Shown here piece by piece: positions 18,470 to 28,226 of a stretch of DNA of 43,439 nucleotides (positions are counted from its first letter, which is position 1; every line of letters starts with the position of its first letter). The stretch is from positions 1 to 43,439 of the forward strand of contig JAGWRB010000116.1 of NCBI GenBank assembly GCA_028876725.1, read 5' to 3'. This DNA comes from Gemmatimonadota bacterium (GTDB lineage Bacteria; Gemmatimonadota; Gemmatimonadetes; Gemmatimonadales; Gemmatimonadaceae). The notes beneath the pieces are model-generated. The model was not told where the DNA came from. It did no database searches and saw only the letters and a list, made by a program, of their open reading frames with translations. Made by a program: the position numbers and the translations under genes.

Positions 18470-19294
18470 CTACAGGGCGAACAGATAGTGGGCGAACCCG
18501 GCGTGCGGATCGCTCACGAAGCCGGCGGCGTGGTAGCCCGCCGCCAGCAGGTGCTCGAAGGCGGCGCGCGTGGACGCGCGCCATTGCGCGGCCGCGGCGA
18601 GGTCGTCGCGCTGCAGCGCGCCGATGTCCGTGGGGATGCGCACGCGGAGCTTCGGCGCGCCGGCCGCGGCGCTCGCGCGCAGGAGATCGGCGCCGGGCTC
18701 GGCGTTGATCACGGGCGCGGCGCGGAATTCCGGATCCTCGGCCGCCGCGGCCGCTTCACCGCGCCGCGCGGACAGCTCACGCTCGTCCACCGGCCAGGCC
18801 ACCACGAAGCGGTCGGTGCCGATGCCGCGGTTGAAGTCGCTCCCCATGTCGCCGTACATGTCGCGCGCGTACTCCGCCACGCGCACCCCGAACACGTTGA
18901 AGTTGAGGTGCGCGTTGCGCGCGACGAGCGGGTCGTACGTCCAGTAAATGGTGCGGGCGCCAAGGCGCGCGACGGCGTCGCGCTGAAAGGCCTTGAGCCG
19001 CCTGCCGATGCCCAGGTTCTGCGCGGTGGCGCAGACCCCCAGCATGTGCGACCAGTGGACGACATGGCCGTCCTTCACGCCCGTGAGGCCGAACACGAAT
19101 CCGAGCATCGCGCCGTCGGCCCCGAACGCGCCGGCGGTGACGCCGCCGATCTTCTGGCCGATCTTGAGAATGGTGGCCGAGGTGGGGTCAGCGAGTCCGC
19201 GCCCCCAGATGTCGAACTGCAGCTCCACCGCCGCGCGATATTCGTCGAGCGCGGCGAGGGAGCGGATGGTGACGGCTGAAGGATCGATGGTCAC
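18470..19294 (-). CDS. GNAT superfamily acyltransferase, COG3375-like (candidate amino acid N-succinyltransferase)
   Basis: WSHMLGVCATAQNLGIGRRLKAFQRDAVARLGARTIYWTYDPLVARNAHLNFNVFGVRVAEY...GTDRFVVAWP; GTG start. Confidence 0.82.
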   Translation of the reverse strand: MTIDPSAVTIRSLAALDEYRAAVELQFDIWGRGLADPTSATILKIGQKIGGVTAGAFGADGAMLGFVFGLTGVKDGHVVHWSHMLGVCATAQNLGIGRRLKAFQRDAVARLGARTIYWTYDPLVARNAHLNFNVFGVRVAEYARDMYGDMGSDFNRGIGTDRFVVAWPVDERELSARRGEAAAAAEDPEFRAAPVINAEPGADLLRASAAAGAPKLRVRIPTDIGALQRDDLAAAAQWRASTRAAFEHLLAAGYHAAGFVSDPHAGFAHYLFAL

Positions 19295-19299
19295 AACTG

Positions 19300-19334
19300 C
19301 AGTGGACGGTTGACCGTGGGCAGTGGGGAGTTGG
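19300..19334. repeat. Degenerate 7-bp tandem repeat, five units (CAGTGGA CGGTTGA CCGTGGG CAGTGGG GAGTTGG)
   Basis: Read directly in the 19295-19349 spacer. Confidence 0.6.
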
Positions 19335-19349
19335 CGGGATCCGGCGGCG

Positions 19350-21401
19350 TCAGCGGCCGGTGTTGGGCACGACGTCGAGGTTCAGCACCTGGAAGGGCGC
19401 GAGGCGGAACGCGTGCTCGCGTCCGGCCTCGAGGCCGATGGCCGGCTGGCCGGCGTCGGCCTTCCACGGACTGCGGGCCGTGAAGCGCGTGACGGCGCCA
19501 TTCGGCAACTCGAATGCCTGCTGCGGGTCGAGGGCGATGGTCTTCCATTCGGCGCTCGGATTGCGCAGGGTGAGCGTGGCCTTTTCCGGGGCCCACGCCG
19601 CCCATCCGTACGGTTCGAGCTGCGCGGGATCGCCGCCCACCCAGTGCGTGTCGCGCAGGGTGTTGGCGTTGCGCCGCGACCAGCTCGCGCTTTCCGCCAG
19701 CGTGTCCCAGTTGTCGGGCGTGAGGTTCGCCGGCGTGACGTACATCTCCTGGAGCTGGGTGCCGTTGCCGAAGTAGACGCGAATCTCGTCGTTGAAGTCG
19801 TGCCCCGGATCGTCCATCAGGTGGTTGGCGCGCTTGGCGTAGATGAGTCCGTGGAGCATGAGCGAGTTGAGCGGATACAGCGCGCCGCGTTGGACCACAT
19901 GCCGGTGGGTATCGGCGTCGCGATAGGTCATCCACTGCTGCCGCCAGGTGCCGACGCCGGCGAACGAGTGGTCCTCGCCGCCGCGCCAGATCGAATCGGC
20001 GTAGCGGAGCCAGAACGGGGACGGATACGTGCCCGTGGTAAGATTGACGTAGAGATCGGGCTTCACGCGGCGCAAATCGTCGATGAGCGCGATGGCGGCG
20101 TCGAAATCGCTATCGAACCGGCTGCCGGGAATCACCGTGGACGCGTTGCCGGTGCCGTCGATCTTGAACTGATTCACCCCGTACTCGCGGATGAACTTCA
20201 CGCACGTGTCGTGAAAGCGCTGGTAGTACTTGGGCCCCGAGAGCGCGAACCCGCCCTTGTTCGTCTCGAACCCCTGGGCCTCGCCGTACGTGAGGCGGTC
20301 CTTCTGCGGCTGGCCATAGCCGCCCCACGGCGAGAGCCAGACGCCGGGCGCCGCGCCGTACTTCGCCGCTTCGACGCGCAGCGGCGTGAAGCCGTCGGGA
20401 AAACCGGGGCCGAAGCCCCACAGCGTCCGGGGATCGTCCCATCCATCATCGAACAAGTATGACGAGAGCACCACACCGCGGCGCTGATGGAGCTCGCGTC
20501 CGAACGCGTCGATGACGTCGAGCGCGTCGGCCTGGGTGTACTTGTTGAAGTAGCCGATGTCGTACCACGAGTTGTAGTGGAGGAACGTGCGGTACGGGTG
20601 AGCACGTTCGCGCTCCACGTATTCCAGGAAGTCGCGCCGCCGCTGTCCCGCGCGCACGACGCCCAGCACCGACGACACGGTCACGGGCGCGCCCGCGCGC
20701 ACGGGGAGCACGCGCGGCAGCACGCAGGTCACCCGGTCGCCGTCCACGGTGCTGAGCGAGAGCGGGTGCTCAAAGCCGGCGTACCACGCGCCGAACGCCA
20801 CGGGGCTGCCCTTCACGGTGCCCGTGACCTCGGCGCCGGCCGTGCGCAGGTCGACCAGCGAGATCTCGCGCACCGGCGCGTCGCCCCCGCGCGCCGCGAG
20901 CGTCAGCTCCTGGCGCAGGTACCGCGATCCATCGCGCAGCACGGCCCGCCAGGTGACGTCGAGGTTCGCGGCGTCGTCGCGCAGCGTCACCGTGATCCGC
21001 CGCCCGCCGACGCGCTCGGCGTAGCGCGAGGCCCCGGGCTCGGCGCCGATGCGCTCGATTGCCGGTTCGCCAATGACGCGCATCGCATCGGCGGCCACCG
21101 TGCGCCCGTCGGCCATGGTGAGGGTGAACACCGCCGCCGGCAGGGCGAGCGGGCGCTGATGGACGCGGTCTTCGGCGCGCACGGCCGTCAAGCGGCCACC
21201 GGCCACGCTCCAGACGCCGTTGATGGCGGCGTTGCCGAGCGAGAGTTCGCCGGCGCGATGAGCGGCGGCGGCGGGGAGGCGTTCGGCGTCGAGGCGGGCC
21301 AGGGCGTCCCAGCGAACCGCGCGCTCGAGCCAGGACGAGGAGAGGGCGGCGCCGATTCCGAGCACGGCGCTCTGCGACAGAAAATCGCGGCGGGAAGTCA
21401 C
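19350..21401 (-). CDS. Tat-exported clan GH-D (GH36/GH27-like) glycoside hydrolase, alpha-galactosidase-like
   Basis: MTSRRDFLSQSAVLGIGAAL Tat signal; HYNSWYDIGYFNKYT, YLFDDGWDD, VNQFKIDGTGN (candidate nucleophile Asp). Confidence 0.75.
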   Translation of the reverse strand: MTSRRDFLSQSAVLGIGAALSSSWLERAVRWDALARLDAERLPAAAAHRAGELSLGNAAINGVWSVAGGRLTAVRAEDRVHQRPLALPAAVFTLTMADGRTVAADAMRVIGEPAIERIGAEPGASRYAERVGGRRITVTLRDDAANLDVTWRAVLRDGSRYLRQELTLAARGGDAPVREISLVDLRTAGAEVTGTVKGSPVAFGAWYAGFEHPLSLSTVDGDRVTCVLPRVLPVRAGAPVTVSSVLGVVRAGQRRRDFLEYVERERAHPYRTFLHYNSWYDIGYFNKYTQADALDVIDAFGRELHQRRGVVLSSYLFDDGWDDPRTLWGFGPGFPDGFTPLRVEAAKYGAAPGVWLSPWGGYGQPQKDRLTYGEAQGFETNKGGFALSGPKYYQRFHDTCVKFIREYGVNQFKIDGTGNASTVIPGSRFDSDFDAAIALIDDLRRVKPDLYVNLTTGTYPSPFWLRYADSIWRGGEDHSFAGVGTWRQQWMTYRDADTHRHVVQRGALYPLNSLMLHGLIYAKRANHLMDDPGHDFNDEIRVYFGNGTQLQEMYVTPANLTPDNWDTLAESASWSRRNANTLRDTHWVGGDPAQLEPYGWAAWAPEKATLTLRNPSAEWKTIALDPQQAFELPNGAVTRFTARSPWKADAGQPAIGLEAGREHAFRLAPFQVLNLDVVPNTGR

Positions 21402-21434
21402 AGCGGAGTCTTGAAGGTTCGGGAGAGGATGAAC

Positions 21435-22997
21435 TCAGGCGTCGTCGAGGACCTTGCGGACGGCATCGCCGAGCGAATCGATGGAGAACGGCTTTTGCAG
21501 GAAGGCCACCCCGTGGTCGAGCATGCCGAGGTGCCCGACGGCCTCGTCAGTGTACCCGGACACGAACAGCACGCGCAAATTGGGGTAGCTGGCGCCGAGT
21601 TCGCCGGCCAGTTCGCGTCCGCTGAGGTGCGGCATCAGCAGGTCGGTCACGAGCAGGTCGAGTTTCGGCTTGCCGGCGGCGACGAGGGCCAGGGCCTCGC
21701 GCCCGTCGGCGGCCGACAGCACGGCGAAGCCCAGGCGTTCGAGGACGCGGCAGGTGATGCGCCGCACGGCGTCCTCGTCCTCGACCACGAGCACCGTCTG
21801 CCGCGCCTGCGGCTCGACAGGCAGCGAGGTGGTGGTGGTGAAGGTGTCGGCGCGACCGGCGCGGGGGAGGAGGATGCGGAAGGTGGTGCCCTGCCCCAGC
21901 GCCGACTCGACGGTGATGAACCCCCCGCTCTGGCGCACAATGCCGTAGGCCATGGAGAGGCCGAGGCCGGTGCCTTCGGGCGCGGGCTTTGTGGTGAAGA
22001 ACGGCTCGAAGACGCGGGAACAGGTGATCGGGTCCATACCGATTCCGGTATCGGCGACGCTGAGTTCCGCGTATTCCCCGGCGGGCACGGCGACGCCGTT
22101 CACGCTGCCCGGCGCCGCGAAGGTCACGTTGCGGGTGGCCAGGGTGAGCGTGCCGCCGCCGGGCATCGCATCCTGGGCGTTGACCGCGAGGTTCATCAAC
22201 ACCTGCTCCACCTGGCCGGGGTCCACCCGCACGGGCCAGGCGCCGGGATCGAGACGCGTGCGCAGGATCACGTGGTCGCCCAGCACCCGGGCGAGGAGCG
22301 ACTCGGTGCGCAGCACGACGTCGTTGATGGGCGTCACCTCGACGCGCATCACCTGCTGGCGGCTGAAGGCGAGGAGCTGCCTCGTGAGCGAGGCCGCGCG
22401 GTCGGCGGCGCGGCGGATCTCCTGCACCTCGCCCGCGGCGCCGGCGTCGCCGGCCAGGCGTTCTCCGAGCAGTTCGGCGCACCCGATGATGGTGGTGAGC
22501 ACGTTGTTGAAGTCGTGCGCGATGCCGCCGGCCAGGCGTCCGACGGCCTCCATCTTCTGGGCCTGCTGCAGTTCGTGCTGGAGCTGGATGCGTTCGGTGA
22601 CGTCGCTGATGACGCAGATCCGCGCGGGGCGTCCGGCGACGGTGGTGTCGCGGGCCCACACGTCGGCGTTGAACACCGTGCCGTCCTTGCGCTGGTGCCG
22701 GACGCCGGAGATCCGCCAGAAGCCGTGGGGGGCCTCGTCGAGCACCTTCTGGGCGTCGGACCGGCCCTCGGGCGGGCGGACGTTCAGGATGGAGAGCCCG
22801 AGGAATTCCCGGCGGTCGTATCCATATTGATGTATGGCCGCTTCGTTCACGGCCACGATGCGCCAAGTTTCCGGATCGATCATGATGACCGGAAGCGCGA
22901 TGCCCTCATACAGCTCGCGGTAGCGGTCGATGCCCGGCGGCTCGGCGGCCACCGAAACCGAGGGGCCCGGGCCCGAGTCGGAAGACGTCCTGGTCAA
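21435..22997 (-). CDS. Hybrid sensor histidine kinase (PAS - HisKA - HATPase - REC)
   Basis: PAS INQYGYDRREFLGLSILNVRP-like region; LAGGIAHDFNNVLTTIIG; GTGLGLSMAYGIVRQSGG; REC LLVTDLLMPHLSG...FLQKPFS. Confidence 0.93.
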   Translation of the reverse strand: MTRTSSDSGPGPSVSVAAEPPGIDRYRELYEGIALPVIMIDPETWRIVAVNEAAIHQYGYDRREFLGLSILNVRPPEGRSDAQKVLDEAPHGFWRISGVRHQRKDGTVFNADVWARDTTVAGRPARICVISDVTERIQLQHELQQAQKMEAVGRLAGGIAHDFNNVLTTIIGCAELLGERLAGDAGAAGEVQEIRRAADRAASLTRQLLAFSRQQVMRVEVTPINDVVLRTESLLARVLGDHVILRTRLDPGAWPVRVDPGQVEQVLMNLAVNAQDAMPGGGTLTLATRNVTFAAPGSVNGVAVPAGEYAELSVADTGIGMDPITCSRVFEPFFTTKPAPEGTGLGLSMAYGIVRQSGGFITVESALGQGTTFRILLPRAGRADTFTTTTSLPVEPQARQTVLVVEDEDAVRRITCRVLERLGFAVLSAADGREALALVAAGKPKLDLLVTDLLMPHLSGRELAGELGASYPNLRVLFVSGYTDEAVGHLGMLDHGVAFLQKPFSIDSLGDAVRKVLDDA

Positions 22998-23128
22998 ACG
23001 TGCCTCGAATGGATCGTGTGCTGCGGGTGGGGGCTGACGCCTAATGGTTATCAGAACGGCGCCATGGCGCCAGCCCCGGATTGCCGCGGCGGGTGGCTGA
23101 GCCGCGCTCGCGCGTTAGTTTGCGACGC

Positions 23129-25375
23129 ATGGATCGCGCACCCCGAAGCCGCCCATCGCCCGGGGCGGCGGCCGTCGCCGGACCCCTGGTCGTCGTCAGC
23201 AACCGTCTCCCGTTCCGCGCCGAGCGCAGCGGCGGCCGCCTGCACTTCACGCGATCTCCCGGCGGGCTGGTGAGCGCCCTCGAGCCGGTGCTGCGCGAGC
23301 GGGGCGGCGTGTGGGTGGGCTGGCCGGGAATTCCGCGTGAAGACCTGGAGCGGGCGGCGGCCGACCTGCCGGGCGACCCCAACGTGCGATACGAGCCGGT
23401 CCCGTTGTCGGCGCACGAGGTGGGGCAGTTCTACGGCGCGTTCTCCAACCGAACGCTCTGGCCGCTCTTCCACTACTTCGTCGGCACGACGCGCATCGAC
23501 GCGACGGCCTGGCGCGCCTACGACGCCGTGAATGCGCGGTTCGCCGAGCGGGCGGCGGCGTTCGCGCGCTCCGGCGCGCTGGTGTGGGTGCACGATTACC
23601 AGCTGCTCCGCACGCCGCAGCACCTGCGCCACCTCGTGCCGGATGCGCGCGTGGCGCTGTTCCTCCACATTCCGTTTCCGGCCACCGACGTGTTCCGCGT
23701 GCTCCCGTGGTCGCGCCTCATCCTGCGCGGCATGCTCGGGGCGGACGTCGTGGGCTTTCAGGTGGAGAGCTACGCCGACCACTTCCTGGGCGCCGCCGCC
23801 CGCCTGCTGGGATGCGACGTGGACCGGGGCACGCGCCGGATCGAGTACGACGGACGGACGATCTCGGTGACGGCGGACCCGATCAGCATCGATGCCGAGT
23901 ACATCACGCGGCTCGCCGAGAGGACGGGGCCGCGCGCCCGGCACGGCGAGCATCCGCTGGAGATCCTGGGGGTGGACCGGCTCGACTACACGAAGGGGAT
24001 TCACGAGCGGCTGCTGGCGGTCGAGCGCCTGCTGGAGCGCTGGCCCGAGTACCGGCGCCGCATCGTATTCACGCAGCTCATGGTGCCGAGCCGCGAGCGG
24101 GTGGCCGAGTATTCCGATCTCAAGCGGCAGATCGATGAGACGGTGGGTCGCATCAACGGGCGGTTTTCGGAGGGGGGATGGGCGCCCATTCGCTACCTCG
24201 TGCGGTCGCTGCCGCCCGAAGAGCTCGTGCCGCTCTATCGAAGCGCCGACGTGGCGATGGTGACGCCGTTGCGCGACGGGATGAATCTGGTAGCCAAGGA
24301 GTACGTGATGGCGCAGGTGTCGCTCACCGGCGTGCTCGTGCTCTCGGAGCTGGCCGGCGCGGCGGAGGAGCTGCAGGAGGCGCTGGTCGTGAATCCGTTC
24401 GACGTGGACGCCGTGGCCGCGGCGCTGCACCGGGCGCTCTCGATGCCGGCCGACGAGCGCCAGGCGCGCATGTCGGCGCTGCGCGACCGGGTGCGCACGC
24501 ACGATGTGCACGCCTGGGTCCGCGACTTTCTCGCGGAGACCGACCGCGCCGCGCTCCGAGTCGCGCCGGACGCGACGCCGGTGGAGCAGGTCAAGCGCCG
24601 CCTTCTGCCCTGGCTCTCGGGGCGTCCGAGCGTCACCGTGTTTCTGGACTACGACGGCACGCTGACGCCCATCGTGCCGCGTCCGGAAGACGCCACGCTC
24701 TCGCGCGCGGCGCGCGCGGCGCTGGCGCAGGCGGCGCGGAACCCGGCGCTGGACGTGGTGATCGTGTCCGGCCGTTCGCTCGACGACGTGAAGGCGCGCG
24801 TGGGCGTCGCGGGGATCACCTACGTGGGCGATCACGGATTCCAGATCGAGGGGCCCGGCGTGGCGCTGCATCACGACGGGCTCGAGCGGTACCGCGACGT
24901 GGTCGAACGCGCCGCCGATCGCCTCGAGGCGATGGCGGTGCCGGGCGCGCAGGTGGAGCGCAAGGCGGCCACGGTATCGTATCACGTGCGCCGGGTGGAC
25001 GAGGACGCGCGCGCCGACGCCGTGCGCCGGGCGGAGCAGACGCTGCGCCGTCTGCGTCTGCGCGTGACGCACGGCAAGATGGTCGTGGAGGGACGCCCGC
25101 CGCTGGACTGGCACAAGGGGCAGGCCGTGCTGTACGTGCTCACGCAGCGCTACGGCGCGAACTGGCCGTCGCGAACGCGCGCGCTCTACATCGGCGACGA
25201 CGTGACGGACGAGGACGCCTTTCAGTCGCTGCGGGGCATCGGGCGCTCGATTCACGTGTCGGAGGCCGCGCCCTCGTCGACCAGCGTCGCGGACTATCGG
25301 CTGCCCGACCCGGCGGCGGTGATCCAGCTCGTCCGCTGGCTCGGCGCCGGCGCCTTCACGAGCCCGTCGGGCTAG
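23129..25375 (+). CDS. Bifunctional trehalose-6-phosphate synthase / trehalose-6-phosphatase (OtsA-OtsB fusion)
   Basis: GT20 motifs VVSNRLPF, WVHDYQLL, HIPFPATDVFR, LGVDRLDYTKGI, then HAD motif FLDYDGTLTPIVPRPEDA and IGDDVTDEDAF. Confidence 0.92.
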   Translation: MDRAPRSRPSPGAAAVAGPLVVVSNRLPFRAERSGGRLHFTRSPGGLVSALEPVLRERGGVWVGWPGIPREDLERAAADLPGDPNVRYEPVPLSAHEVGQFYGAFSNRTLWPLFHYFVGTTRIDATAWRAYDAVNARFAERAAAFARSGALVWVHDYQLLRTPQHLRHLVPDARVALFLHIPFPATDVFRVLPWSRLILRGMLGADVVGFQVESYADHFLGAAARLLGCDVDRGTRRIEYDGRTISVTADPISIDAEYITRLAERTGPRARHGEHPLEILGVDRLDYTKGIHERLLAVERLLERWPEYRRRIVFTQLMVPSRERVAEYSDLKRQIDETVGRINGRFSEGGWAPIRYLVRSLPPEELVPLYRSADVAMVTPLRDGMNLVAKEYVMAQVSLTGVLVLSELAGAAEELQEALVVNPFDVDAVAAALHRALSMPADERQARMSALRDRVRTHDVHAWVRDFLAETDRAALRVAPDATPVEQVKRRLLPWLSGRPSVTVFLDYDGTLTPIVPRPEDATLSRAARAALAQAARNPALDVVIVSGRSLDDVKARVGVAGITYVGDHGFQIEGPGVALHHDGLERYRDVVERAADRLEAMAVPGAQVERKAATVSYHVRRVDEDARADAVRRAEQTLRRLRLRVTHGKMVVEGRPPLDWHKGQAVLYVLTQRYGANWPSRTRALYIGDDVTDEDAFQSLRGIGRSIHVSEAAPSSTSVADYRLPDPAAVIQLVRWLGAGAFTSPSG

Positions 25376-26420
25376 CCGCGTCTCCGCTCGTCTTCAGATA
25401 GACCGTGCGGATCGGGAACGGGATGTCGATGCCCTCCTGCTGGAACCGCCGGTGCAGCGCCTTGATGAATTCGTGCTTGATGAGGTACTGCGACACGTAC
25501 TCCGTGCCGCGCAGGTTCACCGAGAAGTTGATGCTGGAGTCGGCGAACGTGTGAAAGCGGACCGAGGGTTCGTACGCGGGCACGCCGCCCTCGACGCGCC
25601 GCATGATCTCGCGCGCCACGTCGATGGTCACGCGCTCCACGTGTTCGAGGTCGGAGTCGTACGACACGCCCACCTGCACCGACACGCCCTGTTCCGGCAC
25701 GGGCATGGTGAAGTTCGAGGTGACGGCGCTCGAGAGCTTCGAGTTGGGAACGATGGTGATATTGTTGGCGAGCTGGCGGATGGTGGTGTAGCGCCAGGTG
25801 ATGTCGGTGACGTACCCCTCCTCGCCGCTGCTCAGCCGGACGAAGTCGCCCACGCGCACCTGCTTCGATACCAGGATCTGAATACCGGCGAACAGATTGG
25901 CAAGCGTATCCTGGAGCGCGAGGCCCACGGCCAGGCCGCCGACGCCCAGCGCGCCGAGGATGGGGGTGACCTGAATGCCCAGCGCCTCGAGCAGCACCAG
26001 GGCGCCGATGAGCAGCACGGCGGTTCGCGCGAGATTGGGGATCAGGTTGGCCGAGGGCAGCCTGGCCTGCTCCGTCCCGGTGGCGACGAGGTCCGCGGCA
26101 ATCCGCCCCGCCGTCCACGACACCGACAGCACGAGCACGGTGAGAATCGCCTTGCGAATCCCGCTGATGGTGGCGTCGGTCACCGGGACCGCGGCCACCC
26201 CCAGGTGGGCGCCGACCAGCGCGCCCCAGAGGAGGATCGGCTTCCCCAGCGCCGCCAGCACGAGATCGTCAGCCCTGGTCGACGTGCGCGCCGCGGCGCG
26301 CTGGAGTTGCGGAAAGACCACCCGCCGGACGACGAACGCCACCGCGATGCCGGCGACGGTGCTGGCGAGGATGACGAGATACGGCCGCAACGTGGCCAAC
26401 GTGAGGTGCAACGGAACCAT
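25356..26420 (-). CDS. Small-conductance mechanosensitive channel (MscS family)
   Basis: ILGALGVGGLAVGLALQDTLANLFAGIQILVSKQVRVGDFVRLSSGEEGYVTDITWRYTTIR, IVPNSKL; TM helices at N-terminus. Confidence 0.92.
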   Translation of the reverse strand: MVPLHLTLATLRPYLVILASTVAGIAVAFVVRRVVFPQLQRAAARTSTRADDLVLAALGKPILLWGALVGAHLGVAAVPVTDATISGIRKAILTVLVLSVSWTAGRIAADLVATGTEQARLPSANLIPNLARTAVLLIGALVLLEALGIQVTPILGALGVGGLAVGLALQDTLANLFAGIQILVSKQVRVGDFVRLSSGEEGYVTDITWRYTTIRQLANNITIVPNSKLSSAVTSNFTMPVPEQGVSVQVGVSYDSDLEHVERVTIDVAREIMRRVEGGVPAYEPSVRFHTFADSSINFSVNLRGTEYVSQYLIKHEFIKALHRRFQQEGIDIPFPIRTVYLKTSGDAASPTGS

Positions 26421-26464
26421 CTCTCCTCCAGCCAGGGCGTGCGGGACCACGACGGGGTCCCGGG

Positions 26465-27202
26465 TCAACTCACGGAATGGCGGTGCCGACGCGTGCGCGG
26501 CAGCACCGGACGGACACCGATGCGGCGGCGCCCATGGAGCGCGCGCAGCATGCGGCGAAAGTTGCGATCCTTGAGCGGGCTGGCCACGCGATAGGCCCGC
26601 CGCCACATCGTGTACAGCAGACGGCGCACCTCGGCCGCGGAGAGCCAGCGGCGCGGCACGCCGACCGGTTCGTAATACATGACGAGCGGAACGCCCGGCT
26701 CCGATCGGTGAAGCGCCGGTTGATAGTACGGAAAATCGAGGGCGAGCGCATGGTGGCGGCTCACGAGCGTGCGCAGCCAGGGATTGTCGTCGTGCACCTC
26801 GCCGACGACGGCGCGCAGATCGGCGCCATGCACGTCGCGGGCGTCGCGGCGGAAGCCGCGCACGAGCGCCCGCCGAAGCCGCGGGCCCAGCCCCTTGGCG
26901 CGCGCGGCCCGGTCGACGGCCACGTACCCGATCACGCCGACGTTCACGTTGCCCAGGTACGAGCCGCTCGCGGCCCCGATGACCCGCCCGCCGCGCTCGG
27001 CCACGAAGAGGTGCCAGTTCAGGTCCGTCCACAGTGCCTGCTCGCGCTCCCGCAGCACCTGCACCCAGGCGCGGCGGGGCATCATTTCCGACCGCGGAAA
27101 GATGCGGCGCAGCAGGCCGTGCGCGGCGTCGAACGCGGGGTCGCGGGACTCGCGAATTTCGCGAACGCGTATCATGCGCCTCCGGGGGGGAGCGGCCGTC
27201 AC
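26465..27202 (-). CDS. GNAT family N-acetyltransferase
   Basis: 245 aa; FVAERGGRVIGAASGSYLGNVNVGVIGYVAVDRAARAKGLGPRLRRALV. Confidence 0.75.
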   Translation of the reverse strand: MTAAPPRRRMIRVREIRESRDPAFDAAHGLLRRIFPRSEMMPRRAWVQVLREREQALWTDLNWHLFVAERGGRVIGAASGSYLGNVNVGVIGYVAVDRAARAKGLGPRLRRALVRGFRRDARDVHGADLRAVVGEVHDDNPWLRTLVSRHHALALDFPYYQPALHRSEPGVPLVMYYEPVGVPRRWLSAAEVRRLLYTMWRRAYRVASPLKDRNFRRMLRALHGRRRIGVRPVLPRTRRHRHSVS

Positions 27203-28023
27203 GCCGAGGGCGCCTCGCGCGGCGGCAGGGGGAGCTTGAACAGGCGGCGGGCGTTTTCGTACATGATCTGGTGCTTCTGCTCGTCCGTCATCTTGAGCTG
27301 CTTCACGAACTCCACGTACGACCTCATCGAGCAGATGGGCCAGTCCGTGCCGTACAGCAGGTAGTTCGGCTCGCCGGCATAGAGGATCGCGTCCTCGATC
27401 TGGCGCTCCATGAAGTCCTCGAACGCCTCGCTGAACTCGCCAAGGACGAGACCGGAGAAGTCGGTGTACACATTCTTGTTCTTGTACACCACCTCCATGC
27501 AGTCCACGAGCCAGGGGTTCCCCAAATGGCAGATCACGAACTTCACGTTCGGGTGGTCGACCGCCACCTCGTCGACCTCGAGCGGGTGCGAGTACTTCAG
27601 TTTCCCCTTCGGGCTGTACGTGTCGCCGCTGTGAATCATCACCGGCACGTCGAACTCCTCCGCCAGGTCGTACACGACGCGCAGCCGCGGATCGTGCGGA
27701 TAGAACGGCTCATAGCCCGGGTAGAGCTTGAGGCCGACCACCAGGCCGTCCTTCAGAAAATCGGCCATTTCCCGCAGATCGCGCTCCTTGTAGTGCAGAT
27801 AGCTGATGCCGGCCACCACGCTCAGGTTCTTCACCCGTTCGACCGCGCGCACGACCTGCGCCGTGCTCGGCCGGTTGGGGTTCACGATGTAGCTCGTGAG
27901 CACGATCGCGTGGCCGACGCCGGCGTCCGCCATCGCAGCCTGCAGATTGTCGAGACTCTCGTCCAGGGAAATGGCGATTTGATCGTGGTAGTTGTTGAGG
28001 TGGACATGACAGTCGATGATCAT
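27199..28023 (-). CDS. Amidohydrolase-related (TIM-barrel, Amidohydro_2) protein
   Basis: MIIDCHVHLNNY, VGLKLYPGYEPF, VMIHSGDTYSPKG, FVICHLGNPWLVD, LLYGTDWP. Confidence 0.88.
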   Translation of the reverse strand: MIIDCHVHLNNYHDQIAISLDESLDNLQAAMADAGVGHAIVLTSYIVNPNRPSTAQVVRAVERVKNLSVVAGISYLHYKERDLREMADFLKDGLVVGLKLYPGYEPFYPHDPRLRVVYDLAEEFDVPVMIHSGDTYSPKGKLKYSHPLEVDEVAVDHPNVKFVICHLGNPWLVDCMEVVYKNKNVYTDFSGLVLGEFSEAFEDFMERQIEDAILYAGEPNYLLYGTDWPICSMRSYVEFVKQLKMTDEQKHQIMYENARRLFKLPLPPREAPSA

Positions 28024-28226
28024 CGCATTCCTCTTGGCGCCACCCGGCGGGACCGACGGGCGGTGCGGCCGCCGGTCACGCGCGCCCGGCTTCGGCGGCG
28101 GACCTGTACTGGCGGGTCGAGTGATCCGGAAGGAGATTGAACGAGTTGCCGGCGGCTCGTTCGCGCGAGCCGCCCATGCAACATAACGCATTCGGCATTT
28201 CGACGATTCCGACGGGGAGCGACGCG

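Noticed and set aside
20487-23273. 928-aa plus-strand ORF
   Set aside because: Antisense to the GH-D hydrolase and hybrid kinase genes; His/Gly/Arg-rich shadow ORF typical of high-GC DNA
23051-25255. 734-aa minus-strand ORF
   Set aside because: Antisense to the OtsA-OtsB fusion, which has clear motifs
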